A stretch of DNA of 64,000 bases from positions 1 through 64,000 of the forward strand of contig NZ_SLZK01000009.1 in NCBI RefSeq assembly GCF_004341105.1, read 5' to 3'. Made by a program: the position numbers and the translations under genes. This document shows positions 1 through 7,479 of the stretch, in pieces (the first letter of the stretch is position 1; the number at the start of each line of letters is the position of its first letter). The notes below the pieces were generated by a model. That model did not search any database, was not told the DNA's origin, and saw only the letters and a program-made list of their open reading frames with translations. Source of the DNA: Rhizobium sp. BK418 (GTDB taxonomy: Bacteria > Pseudomonadota > Alphaproteobacteria > Rhizobiales > Rhizobiaceae).

Positions 1-1
1 T

Positions 2-67
2 GGAAATTGCCGTTGCCAAGGCTGCCAAGCCGGCAAGCCTGGCACCGGTGGCCGCACTAACACCTAG
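2..67 (+). CDS. C-terminal tail of an unidentified gene (partial)
   Basis: The window opens inside what looks like the last 21 codons of a gene on the plus strand, ending at TAG 65-67. In this frame nearly all third positions are G or C, as in the real genes here, and the tail contains a C-x-C-x2-C cluster followed by a Gly/Thr/Lys-rich end. Such a cluster could bind metal, but the rest of the gene is outside the window and no family can be named. The other two frames are also open over part of this stretch. Confidence 0.35.
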   Translation, partial: GNCRCQGCQAGKPGTGGRTNT

Positions 68-435
68 AAAATGTCTGCGCGCGGCATTGCGCGGCAGCTG
101 CGGATCTTCCGTGGATGACATAGCTGGTGTCCTTTGTTGAAAAGAGTAACACCGGCAAAATTTACAATAGGTTGCATTCTATTCAACTTCGCAGAACAGC
201 GGTAGGGTCTACTGAAAAGGGAGTAGGCAACGGTATGGAACCGGGCGCAATGGCCACCGAAGAGGTTTATGAATCTCCCAGCGATCAGGGGACGCAAGAC
301 AAGAGCGAACATTGTAACCAAAGGTTGAGTAGGCGCAAGCTGCTCAAGACAGGACTGGTTCTCAAACCTTGGTTTGGGAAGTAAGCGGCGGCCTTCGATG
401 TTAATTTTGGGGTCCGCTTATCCAAGGAGATTGCG
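68..435. other. Intergenic stretch without a convincing gene
   Basis: A GC-rich bulged hairpin near 75-97 could end the preceding gene. A 49-codon ATG frame at 235-384 carries a twin-arginine-like SRRKLLK sequence close to its end but stops directly after it, so it is at most a remnant. The 3' end holds the AAGGAG ribosome-binding site of the next gene. Confidence 0.4.
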
Positions 436-876
436 ATGCAGGTCACGAAATTCACTGTATACGTCATGGTCGGTTTCAACACATTGCTTGCTGGCTGGCT
501 CGCCCTTTACATGCTCTACGATCCTGAAAGCTGGTACTATTTTATCCCCGGCGTGACTGATACAGGGATGTTCAACCAGCATTTCATTCGCGATATCGGC
601 ATTATCCAGGGCTTCATCGCTCTTGCCTTTGCCATTGGTGTGTGGAAGGCGAGCCGGCGGGTCGAGCTGTGGACAGGGGCGACGCTTTGGCTCATCGCAC
701 ATGCCACCTTCCACCTCTGGGAAGTTGCCGTCGGTATCTGTTCCTCGTCCGTCATCTTGCGGGATTTTCCGGCGGTAAGCTTGCCGGCGATATTCGGGAT
801 CCTGGCGACGCTCTGGGCAGTTCAACAGACCGCCGGCTCCGCGAACCGGCAGGGAGCTGCAAGCGTGCGAGCTTAG
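436..876 (+). CDS. Small four-helix integral membrane protein, unknown function
   Basis: A 146-residue hydrophobic protein. Four membrane segments can be read at about residues 8-30, 50-70, 78-100 and 113-133, with a short charged loop after helix 2 (KASRRVE). The start is well supported: AAGGAG lies 8 bases before the ATG. No catalytic motif is visible and I do not recognise the family with certainty; small tetraspan proteins of this kind in alphaproteobacteria are mostly domains of unknown function. It stands alone, bounded by a strong terminator at its 3' side and convergent with the SDR gene that follows. Confidence 0.8.
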   Translation: MQVTKFTVYVMVGFNTLLAGWLALYMLYDPESWYYFIPGVTDTGMFNQHFIRDIGIIQGFIALAFAIGVWKASRRVELWTGATLWLIAHATFHLWEVAVGICSSSVILRDFPAVSLPAIFGILATLWAVQQTAGSANRQGAASVRA

Positions 877-903
877 ACTAAGGAAGAGGTCTCTCCGATA
901 TTG

Positions 904-935
904 AAAGGGAGGCGCTGGTGGCGCCTCCCTTTTTC
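904..935 (+). terminator. Rho-independent terminator
   Basis: Perfect 12-bp stem (904-915 with 921-932), 5-base loop, then a T-rich tail. It lies between the convergent membrane-protein and SDR genes, and A residues on the other side may let it work in both directions. A near-identical GGGAGGCGC stem recurs at 4255-4279. Confidence 0.85.
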
Positions 936-985
936 GTTTTCTAACCTCCGTAAATGCGGAAATGCTGCCGGCCTTTGGCGCGCTG

Positions 986-1756
986 TTATCCGCCGCCTTC
1001 TTGGGCTGCAATCAGCGACCGGAAAAGCCAGTCGTGGAACGTCAGACTTCCGGCCAGAGCGTTGGCGCCCGGCAGAAGCGTCGCGTTCGCAAGCCCGACA
1101 CCGAAGTATGGCGCATCTGGATCGATTGCGATCGACCGCGTGTCCTCGGTCACCGTCAGTATCTCGCGTGCCAACTGGTCCAGCGGGACGGCTTCCGGGC
1201 CGGCGATTTCAACGATGTCATTATGGGGCAAGCCGATTGCGATCTGGGATATCAGGGTTGAAGCCTCATCGGCCGCGATCGGCCTCACCAGTGCTGGCGA
1301 CAGCCGAAATCCATCGCCCTCGGCTGCCGAATTGATGATCCCGTTGAAGAACTCGAAGAACTGCGCGGATCGGACGATCGTATAGGGCAGGCCGGAAGCC
1401 CTTATGAGGTTTTCCTGCACCAGCTTTGCACGGAAGTAGTCGTTTTCGACGAGGCGATCCGCCGCGACGACCGACAGTGCGAGGTAGTGTCCAACGCCTG
1501 CCTGTTTTGCCGCCATCAGCAGATTCTTCCCCGCCTGCTTGAAGAAGTCGAGCGCGTCGGAATCTCCGAACGAGCCGGAATTCGTAACGTCGATCACTAC
1601 GTCCGTATCGGCAAGCGCCGCCTGCAACCCTTCGCCGGTATAGGCATTGACGCCCGTCTTGGTCGAAGCTCCGCTGACAGACTGACCACCTCGTTCCAGT
1701 TCTCGAACGATCTTGGATCCCATCATCCCGCTCGCGCCAACCACCGTAATTTTCAT
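986..1756 (-). CDS. NmrA-like atypical SDR, NAD(P)-binding protein (paralogue 1)
   Basis: A 256-residue protein with the N-terminal Rossmann signature VGASGMMGSKIV (G-x2-G-x2-G at residues 7-13) of atypical short-chain dehydrogenases of the NmrA/NAD(P)H-azoreductase type. Members bind NAD(P)(H) and act as redox sensors, reductases or epimerases; no classical YxxxK pair is evident, so the reaction cannot be stated. It is clearly paralogous to the gene at 3352-4113: both share GVN-x2-TGEGL, the AG-N block and the IAGPE block. CGGAG lies 8 bases before the ATG. It is divergent from the FixJ-like regulator gene across a long repeat-bearing intergenic region. Confidence 0.85.
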   Translation of the reverse strand: MKITVVGASGMMGSKIVRELERGGQSVSGASTKTGVNAYTGEGLQAALADTDVVIDVTNSGSFGDSDALDFFKQAGKNLLMAAKQAGVGHYLALSVVAADRLVENDYFRAKLVQENLIRASGLPYTIVRSAQFFEFFNGIINSAAEGDGFRLSPALVRPIAADEASTLISQIAIGLPHNDIVEIAGPEAVPLDQLAREILTVTEDTRSIAIDPDAPYFGVGLANATLLPGANALAGSLTFHDWLFRSLIAAQEGGG

Positions 1757-1810
1757 CTCACGTCTCCGGGATTTGCCTGACTTCTTGAAAGGATAGCCGT
1801 TTCAGGGATC

Positions 1811-1854
1811 GGATCGATAAAACGAAGTTTTGGGTTGACCCGAACTAGGGATGG
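1811..1854 (+). repeat. Direct repeat unit A1 with AAAC-GAA-GTTT dyad
   Basis: Begins GGATCGATAAAAC and ends ACTAGGGATGG. It contains an AAAC-N3-GTTT dyad and a second dyad GGG-TTGA-CCC. It matches unit A2 at 1882-1924, about 71 bases away. Upstream of a FixJ-like regulator this could be an operator pair. Confidence 0.55.
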
Positions 1855-1881
1855 CGCGATCGGCCACGCCCGATATTCGGA

Positions 1882-1924
1882 GGATCAATAAAACCAGAGT
1901 TTGGCAAACCAAGGTTAGGGATGC
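1882..1924 (+). repeat. Direct repeat unit A2 with AAAC-CAGA-GTTT dyad
   Basis: Begins GGATCAATAAAAC and ends TTAGGGATGCC. It keeps the AAAC-N4-GTTT dyad and has its own inner dyad TTTGG-CAAA. The conserved ends and variable centre relative to unit A1 suggest selection on the half-sites. Confidence 0.55.
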
Positions 1925-1956
1925 CAGGCGCTGCATCGGCCGGTATCTGAGCATTC

Positions 1957-2060
1957 GTGAGCCGTGTTAACCGGACACGATGGAGATGATGAACGCAGGC
2001 ATTTTTCCGGCTTCTTCCTGCGGCCAACGAATTGGCAGTCGAGCGTCCAACCCATCCGGC
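1957..2060 (+). repeat. Two-hairpin intergenic element, copy 1
   Basis: Aligns without gaps over 104 bases to the minus strand of 47954-48057 (about 72% identical by hand count). Hairpin 1 is 1963-1979 (6-bp stem, loop AACCG). Hairpin 2 is 1994-2022 (CGCAGG/CCTGCG around a loop starting CATTTTTCCGG). Four of six pairs in hairpin 2 differ between copies by compensatory double changes. Size and two palindromes recall the RIME1 elements described in rhizobia, but I cannot confirm identity. Confidence 0.7.
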
Positions 2061-2315
2061 TTACGTCGTCGAGCAGGCAAGGCCGGCAGCGTCTGCTGCC
2101 GGTCTTGTTCGTACTTTGAGGACTAAGGAGGAACGAGCTGGTCTGGCCGGCGGTAGTAAACCAAGGTGTACCGTCCACTGGCATCTGGTCCGTGTTATCT
2201 GTTCGACATCTGAGGAAGCAGGCGTTGGCTTTCGGGCGCCAGCAAAGCATGGAGCGGGGAGGCGGCAGCTTATTCGGTTGTTGGACAATCTCCCAGGCAC
2301 CAAAGAGGTAATTCG

Positions 2316-2954
2316 ATGCAAAACGCTCAGGTAAAGACGGACAAGAGCGCCGAGCCGATCATTTACGTAATCGATGATGATGCAGAGATGCGCAGCGCCC
2401 TTCTGGACCTTTTTACGGTAACCAATAAGCGCGCGTCGGCCTTTCCAAGCGGATTGGAGTTTCTCAAGTGGGCAGATGTAAACGCGGCCGGCTGCATTGT
2501 CGTGGATCTACGGATGCCGGGTGGCACGGGCCTCGACCTTCAAAGTCAGCTTCTGGCCTTGGGCTGCAAGCTGCCGCTTATATTCCTGACGGCCCACGCG
2601 GACGTTTCAACGAGCGTTAAGGCGATGAAGGCCGGCGCCACTGATTTCATCACGAAGCCATTCGTCAATCAGGTTCTCCTCGATGCTGTCGATCATGCGA
2701 TCAAGGTGGACGACGAACGTCGCAAGTCGAATGAGGAACTAAAACGCGTTCAGACGCTCGCGAACAGCCTGACCCCGAGGGAGCAGGAGGTCATGCATGC
2801 GGTGGCAAGTGGTTTGATGAACAAGCAGGTCGCCTATCAGCTTGGCATCAGCGAAATGACAGTCAAGCTTCACCGGATGAGCCTCATGCGCAAGATGCAG
2901 TGCCGTTCCCTGGCGGATCTGGTCCGCAAGGTCGAGCAGCTTCAGCGGGGCTAA
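2316..2954 (+). CDS. FixJ-family response regulator (receiver + LuxR HTH), orphan
   Basis: A 212-residue two-domain regulator. The receiver spans residues about 15-130, with acidic pocket D20-D22, phosphoacceptor D64 (VVDLRMP), T92 and K114 (ITKPF). A GerE/LuxR-type helix-turn-helix follows at about 150-205 (LTPREQEVM, ISEMTVKLHR). Phosphorylation would normally come from a hybrid or PAS-type histidine kinase, but none is encoded nearby. The start follows AGAGG at an 8-base distance. The long upstream region with repeated dyads suggests autoregulation or control by another regulator. Its target genes cannot be read from the sequence; the flanking SDR paralogues are candidates by position only. 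Confidence 0.9.
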   Translation: MQNAQVKTDKSAEPIIYVIDDDAEMRSALLDLFTVTNKRASAFPSGLEFLKWADVNAAGCIVVDLRMPGGTGLDLQSQLLALGCKLPLIFLTAHADVSTSVKAMKAGATDFITKPFVNQVLLDAVDHAIKVDDERRKSNEELKRVQTLANSLTPREQEVMHAVASGLMNKQVAYQLGISEMTVKLHRMSLMRKMQCRSLADLVRKVEQLQRG

Positions 2955-3351
2955 AAACCGCCGGACGCTGTGGTCAAAGCGATCGGCATTCCAAGGAAGA
3001 CCGCCTCGCTGTAGCTCGTTCAATCAGGCATTCCCGCTGGATTCTTGTTCGGCCGGCCGTCAGCCGATCCCCAACGTATGTTTGGGTATGAGTCCAAAGA
3101 TAATCGCTTAGGCTTGAGTCCTGGCCGCTGGCAACGCAGCCAATCATTCCATAATGGATCCAGAACCGAAGCGATGATGCAACCTGTTAATTTTGCAAGG
3201 GAATTGCGGGAATTCTTCAGGTCCATGGATTCTGTGACTGCTGCTGTAACGCTTGGTTTGGGCAAAACTCGCCTGAATTAGCAGGCCCCGTCGCCTCGCT
3301 CCCGAAGCGTGGCGTTCTTCGAATCCTCTAGTAGAGCAAAAGGAGCACATC
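2955..3351. other. Intergenic region, leader of the second SDR gene
   Basis: 397 bases between two plus-strand genes. Short open frames here lack ribosome-binding sites and codon bias. I see no clear hairpin terminator or operator; the only firm element is AAAAGGAG just before the ATG at 3352. Confidence 0.4.
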
Positions 3352-4113
3352 ATGAAAATTGTTGTCATCGGCGGGACAGGCCTTATCGGTACAAAGCTCG
3401 TCAAACGCCTCCAGGCGAAGGGCCACGAGGCTATTGCCGCATCTCCCGCATCTGGCGTCAATACGATCACGGGCGAGGGCCTTGCGGACGTTCTCAAGGG
3501 AGCGCAGGTCGTTGTCGATCTCTCGAATTCCCCCTCGTTCGAGGATAAGGCGGTAATGGACTTTTTCCAGACAGCGGGCCGGAATATTGCGTCCGCTGAA
3601 GCGGCGGCCGGAGTGAAGCACCATGTCGCTCTGTCCGTCGTCGGCACCGAACGTCTTCCAGACAGCGGCTATATGCGCGCCAAGCTTGCCCAGGAGAAGA
3701 TCATCAAAGAATCTGGGATTCCTTATTCCCTGGTTCACTCGACGCAATTTTTCGAATTCATGTTCGCCATCGCCCAGTCCGGCGTGCAGGGTGACAAGGT
3801 TCACCTTTCACCGGCCATGATGCAGCCGATCTTCTCGGATGATGTTGCTGACGCACTCGTCGACGTCGTTCTCGGAAATCCGCTGAATGCTACGATCGAG
3901 ATCGCCGGTCCGGAGCCGATCAAGATTGCGGACGCCGTCACCCGCTACATGCGGCAGATCGGCGACAAGCGCGATGTCGTCGCCGATGACCAGACCCGTT
4001 ACTTCGGTGCCCTCCTCAAAGAAGGCTCCCTTATGCCTGGCAGCCAGGCACGGATCGGCAAGACGCGGTACTCCGAGTGGGTCAAGACGGCGACGCCGCC
4101 TCCGGGTCACTGA
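3352..4113 (+). CDS. NmrA-like atypical SDR, NAD(P)-binding protein (paralogue 2)
   Basis: A 253-residue protein opening with IGGTGLIGTKLV, the G-x2-G-x2-G dinucleotide motif of atypical SDRs. It is a paralogue of 986-1756 along its whole length. Family members use NAD(P)H to reduce or isomerise small substrates or sense redox state; the substrate is not deducible. Strong AAAAGGAG precedes the ATG by 8 bases, and a textbook terminator follows, so the gene forms its own transcript. A monocistronic stress-induced gene would fit the neighbourhood, but no stress promoter was seen. Confidence 0.87.
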   Translation: MKIVVIGGTGLIGTKLVKRLQAKGHEAIAASPASGVNTITGEGLADVLKGAQVVVDLSNSPSFEDKAVMDFFQTAGRNIASAEAAAGVKHHVALSVVGTERLPDSGYMRAKLAQEKIIKESGIPYSLVHSTQFFEFMFAIAQSGVQGDKVHLSPAMMQPIFSDDVADALVDVVLGNPLNATIEIAGPEPIKIADAVTRYMRQIGDKRDVVADDQTRYFGALLKEGSLMPGSQARIGKTRYSEWVKTATPPPGH

Positions 4114-4141
4114 TCGGGCATTGAAATCCGCATAGAAATAG

Positions 4142-4172
4142 TCAAAGCCCCGAAAGGGGCTTTGATCATTTT
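4142..4172 (+). terminator. Rho-independent terminator of the second SDR gene
   Basis: Perfect 10-bp stem TCAAAGCCCC/GGGGCTTTGA closed by a GAAA tetraloop (4142-4165), followed by TCATTTTG. Confidence 0.9.
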
Positions 4173-4254
4173 GCGTCTGTTTGTCATGCCGATATCCGCG
4201 GATAAAGTCGATCTGCGGTTCAAACCTGCTCAGTCCGGCCTGCACTGTCCGGGA

Positions 4255-4279
4255 GGGAGGCGCCTTGCCGGCGCCTCCC
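4255..4279 (-). terminator. GC-rich hairpin downstream of the alpha/beta hydrolase
   Basis: Perfect 10-bp stem GGGAGGCGCC/GGCGCCTCCC with a 5-base loop, just past the stop codon of the minus-strand hydrolase. There is no T tract, so it may be a pause or 3'-stability structure. Same stem core as at 904-932. Confidence 0.55.
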
Positions 4280-4286
4280 GAAATCA

Positions 4287-5261
4287 TCAGGCTTTGAAGA
4301 AGCTCAGCAGATCCGCATTGACGATGTCGGCGTGCGTCGTCGCCATGCCATGCGGCAGACCCTTGTAGATCTTCAGCGTCGCATTCTTCAGCAACTTTGC
4401 GGAAAGCGGCGCGGAATCGGCGACCGGGACAATCTGGTCATCGTCGCCGTGCATAACGAGAGTCGGAACCTCAATCGACTTGAGGTCGTCGGTAAAGTCT
4501 GTTTCCGAAAATGCCTTAATGCCATCGTAATGGGGCTTGGTGCCGCCGGCCATGCCCTGACGCCACCAATTCTGGACAATCGCCTGCGATACTTGTGCGC
4601 CCGGGCGATTGAAGCCATAGAACGGGCCACTGGCCAGGTCGATGTAGAATTGCGACCTGTTAGCCGCCAGTGCAGCGCGTAGACCGTCAAAAACTTCGAT
4701 CGGCAGACCGCCCGGATTGGCCGGGGTCTTGACCATGATCGGCGGGACGGCGCCGATGAGGACGAGCTTGGCGACCCGACCTTTGCCGTGCCGCGCGACA
4801 TAATGCGTTGCCTCGCCGCCGCCGGTCGAATGACCGACATGGATCGCGTCGCGAAGATCAAGGTGCTGGACGACCGCTGCGGCGTCTGCGGCGTAATGGT
4901 CCATATCGTGGCCGTCGCTGACCTGGCTGGAGCGGCCGTGACCTCGGCGGTCATGGGCGATGACGCGATAACCCTTGCCGAGGAAGAACAACATCTGGTT
5001 ATCCCAGTCATCAGCGCTGAGCGGCCAGCCGTGATGGAAGACGATCGGCTGAGCGTCCTTCGGACCCCAATCCTTGTAAAAGATCTGAGTGCCGTCTTTC
5101 GTTGTGACGTATTGATTGCTCATAGCATGTTCTTCCTTCGATTTCTTTGGCTCGTCGGCCATTGCAGGTGAGGAAAGTTTCAATGTTGCGGCAGCGACCG
5201 CAAGTGTAATCGCTCCCGTCATCGTATCTCGGCGCGTTGGCCGAAATTGTTGCGGATCCAC
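4287..5261 (-). CDS. Tat-exported alpha/beta hydrolase (chloroperoxidase/esterase-like)
   Basis: About 324 residues. The C-terminal 280 residues form an alpha/beta hydrolase close to the non-haem haloperoxidase/arylesterase group: oxyanion HHGWPL, nucleophile in GHSTGGG, acid in GDDDQIVP and His in GLPHGM. The N-terminus has a twin-arginine-like segment (TRRDTMTG) followed by a hydrophobic Ala-rich stretch ending SPAMADE, so export by Tat is likely; most relatives start at the MSNQYVTTKDG position without a signal. I chose GTG 5261 because AAGGAG lies 6 bases upstream; the GTG at 5285 has no such site. Substrate unknown. Confidence 0.85.
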   Translation of the reverse strand: MDPQQFRPTRRDTMTGAITLAVAAATLKLSSPAMADEPKKSKEEHAMSNQYVTTKDGTQIFYKDWGPKDAQPIVFHHGWPLSADDWDNQMLFFLGKGYRVIAHDRRGHGRSSQVSDGHDMDHYAADAAAVVQHLDLRDAIHVGHSTGGGEATHYVARHGKGRVAKLVLIGAVPPIMVKTPANPGGLPIEVFDGLRAALAANRSQFYIDLASGPFYGFNRPGAQVSQAIVQNWWRQGMAGGTKPHYDGIKAFSETDFTDDLKSIEVPTLVMHGDDDQIVPVADSAPLSAKLLKNATLKIYKGLPHGMATTHADIVNADLLSFFKA

Positions 5262-5629
5262 GTAAGTCTCCTTGTCTAGAAACACTTAATAAGCGTTGTG
5301 AAAGTTCCAGTTCTGAAAGCATATCGCCGTCGAGTCAGGCCGAGAAATTCTACATTCTATGGGGAGGATGGCGAGCTATACTTCAGTTTCATCTACGATA
5401 GTCTGTCGGCTTGAATGGCGGGGCTTGCGCGCATGGCGGTTTGAGGGCCGACGTTTGCGGCACCGTAGACCTGCCGATGTTCCGGTTAAACCTAAACGGA
5501 CGTTTGATCGTCCGTCCGGTGCTCTTCGATTATGAACGAGGAGGGGGCGCCACAGACGGCAGATTCATCGCAAGCCATTGTTATATCTCGCAGACCAGTG
5601 CCCCGTCGCGTTGCTAGACGGAGAAACCC
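5262..5629. other. Divergent promoter region of hydrolase and OmpR-type regulator
   Basis: 368 bases without a gene. The notable element is a 7-bp dyad ACGGACG-N6-CGTCCGT at 5496-5515, overlapped by a CTAAACGGACGTTTG sequence that closely matches one near 7035. An OmpR-type protein could bind here. Confidence 0.45.
5494..5515 (+). promoter_or_regulatory. Putative operator upstream of the OmpR-type regulator
   Basis: Inverted repeat ACGGACG/CGTCCGT (5496-5502, 5509-5515) overlapping AAAC-GGAC-GTTT. The same AAAC-N4-GTTT core occurs near 1890 and 7035, beside the other orphan regulators. Confidence 0.4.
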
Positions 5630-6352
5630 ATGCAGCATGTCCTCATTGCCGATGACGATCACTCTGCACGCAGTCTCATCAGTGAATACCTTGTGCAGCA
5701 GGCGTTTCGTGTTACCGCCGTAGGCAGTGGTGATGACCTGCAGAATGTGCTCTCGACGGAGATGGTCGATGCCTTCGTCATCGATCTGAACCTTAAGGGG
5801 GAGGACGCCCTGGAGATCGTGCGCCAACTGTCGATCCTTTCGGCGCCGGTCATCATCACCAGCGCTGACCGGGTCGAGGAAGCCGACAAGGTTCTGGGAT
5901 TCGAACTCGGCGCAAGCGACTACATCGTCAAGCCGTTCGGTCTGCGGGAGTTCCTCGCACGGCTTAAGGCAGCCATGCGGGTGAGGTCCCCGCCTGAGGC
6001 CGACCGCGGACGCCGTATCTATCTGTTTGGCGACTGGACGCTTTCCTTGCGTCAGCGGGCGCTTACGCGGCTGGACATTGGCGAAACGAAGCTGACTGCG
6101 GCTGAATTCAATCTTCTGGTCGCGTTTCTGAACGCGCCGAGACAGGTATTGTCCCGTGAGCGGTTGCTTGCAGCAAGCCGCGTCCATTCGGAAGAGGTCT
6201 TCGACCGAAGCATCGATGCACTGGTTCTGCGCCTGCGGCGCAAGCTCGAAACGGAACCGTCAAAACCGAGCCTGATCAAGACGGCACGTGGAACCGGCTA
6301 TATTCTGGATTGCGATGTGATGGTGGATGAGCGCCCGAGGCTCAAACGATGA
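5630..6352 (+). CDS. OmpR-family response regulator (receiver + winged helix), orphan
   Basis: A 240-residue regulator. The receiver domain (about 3-115) has the acidic pocket D8-D10, phosphoacceptor D52 (VIDLNLKGED), a TSAD switch and a VKPF lysine. A Trans_Reg_C winged helix occupies about 128-230 (TAAEFNLL ... LRRKLETEP ... RGTGYIL). It should bind DNA as a phosphorylation-driven dimer. No sensor kinase is adjacent, which is unusual for this family; the next gene, convergent on the other strand, is a receiver-only protein. GGAG precedes the ATG. The upstream dyad at 5496-5515 may be its own binding site. Confidence 0.9.
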   Translation: MQHVLIADDDHSARSLISEYLVQQAFRVTAVGSGDDLQNVLSTEMVDAFVIDLNLKGEDALEIVRQLSILSAPVIITSADRVEEADKVLGFELGASDYIVKPFGLREFLARLKAAMRVRSPPEADRGRRIYLFGDWTLSLRQRALTRLDIGETKLTAAEFNLLVAFLNAPRQVLSRERLLAASRVHSEEVFDRSIDALVLRLRRKLETEPSKPSLIKTARGTGYILDCDVMVDERPRLKR

Positions 6353-6430
6353 GTCTGGACCCTTGCCGCCTGTCAGCGCCTAGCAGCATAGTGACGGTTG
6401 GCTCTGCGGTCCCGGGCGAGATGATCGGGA

Positions 6431-6802
6431 TCAGCGCTCTGCAGCGGAGGCTATGAATTCCATCAGGTCCTTGGAATTCAGCGGTTTTTCCATGAAGGCG
6501 GCCGCGCCTGATGATCTTGCCGCTGCTTCGGTGCGGTTGTCGGCAAAAGACGTCATAATACACACCGGCGGACCGCCCTCCCGAACCACGGCGCAAAGCA
6601 GGTCAAGTCCACTGGTTCCGGACATCCTCATATCCGTCAGTACACAATGCACGCGATGCATGTCGCCGGAATTGAGGAAGGCGTCCGCGGACGTATAGGT
6701 CCGACTTTCAACCCCCGTCGTTTCGAACAGATCCTTCAGCGATTCCAGCAGAAACGGATCGTCATCAATGATTGCGATCGTCGTTTTTTGCGCGGACTGC
6801 AT
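6431..6802 (-). CDS. Receiver-only (CheY/FixJ-receiver-like) response regulator
   Basis: A 124-residue stand-alone receiver domain: acidic pocket D13-D15, phosphoacceptor D57 (LTDMRMSG), T84 and K106 (EKPL). There is no output domain, so it probably works by protein contact, as a phosphate sink, or in a phosphorelay. Sequence around the phosphosite resembles FixJ-type receivers. I prefer ATG 6802 (AGAGG 5 bases upstream) over the in-frame ATG at 6832, which has no ribosome-binding site. Convergent with the OmpR-type regulator 78 bases away; the two might be functionally linked. Confidence 0.85.
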   Translation of the reverse strand: MQSAQKTTIAIIDDDPFLLESLKDLFETTGVESRTYTSADAFLNSGDMHRVHCVLTDMRMSGTSGLDLLCAVVREGGPPVCIMTSFADNRTEAAARSSGAAAFMEKPLNSKDLMEFIASAAER

Positions 6803-7479
6803 AAGACCTCTGACAATATTGAGCCAGTTCACCCGACATTTCGAGGCATTGGCGATGCCTTATGACTCGCTGACATCAAGAGAAGCAAAACCACATCGTC
6901 TTTCAGATGTGCACCGATCTATTCGCCGGCTCCTGGCCTCGTTGATGCCACTGGAGGCACGAGCGACGGCCTCTTTCCGCGTGAGACAGCGCCAAGTCTG
7001 CATCCTATGGTAACGCATAACAGCCGCATTTCAACTAAACGGAAGTTTGCCTCACGCGAGAGATCCGACCCAGCCTGCTCAATCAAAGATTCTCATGCCG
7101 CGGTCCTTTGAAGATCTTGAAGTCTGCTCCGATCTCGGCTGGGTTTTCAACTGTGATGGTGGCGTCGATAAATATTGCCCGGACCGATTGGCGATAGCCC
7201 GAGGGTTGGCACGTTAAGGCTGGCGAACAACAGATGGCAGGTTTGGTGTCAAGCCAACCTTTGTTTTAGTGGTCGGGCAGCCGGATCATGCTTAGCTTCT
7301 AGAAGGTCGATTTTCTGGAGATTCACGACGCTCCCAGCTGGCTTCCCGAGGGGGCGACGAGCATAGTTCCACAGGAGCGCGAGCTCAAAACCAGTCTCTT
7401 CGCGAACACCCCGGTCGCTGTATTCCAGGCGGCGGCGGTGGGTGTGTTTCTCAGTACTTTTTATCGATGAGAGAACCGG
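6803..7479. other. Long intergenic region between receiver protein and MscS channel
   Basis: 677 bases with no convincing gene; frames present are off-strand shadows or lack start sites. It carries CTAAACGGAAGTTTG at 7036-7050, matching 14 of 15 bases of the site upstream of the OmpR-type gene. Otherwise I see nothing I can name. Confidence 0.45.
7036..7050 (+). promoter_or_regulatory. AAAC-N4-GTTT site shared with the OmpR-type promoter
   Basis: CTAAACGGAAGTTTG here versus CTAAACGGACGTTTG near 5492-5506. It sits upstream of both the receiver-only gene (minus) and the MscS gene (plus). Confidence 0.4.

Larger units (their letters stand above)
1757..2315. other. Long intergenic region with direct repeats and a two-hairpin element
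   Basis: 559 bases with no convincing gene between the divergent SDR and response regulator genes. It holds two copies of an about 44-base direct repeat (1811-1854, 1882-1924) and one copy of a 104-base palindromic element (1957-2060). Open frames on both strands here are short, lack ribosome-binding sites and appear to follow the repeat structure. Confidence 0.6.

Noticed and set aside
2130..2154. GGAAC-N16-CGGT as an EcfG promoter for the FixJ-like gene
   Set aside because: The -10 mismatches and the leader would be about 150 bases; weaker than the other candidates.
2032..2334. 100-codon plus-strand frame leading into the FixJ-like gene
   Set aside because: It starts with TTG inside the palindromic element, lacks a ribosome-binding site and overlaps the regulator start.
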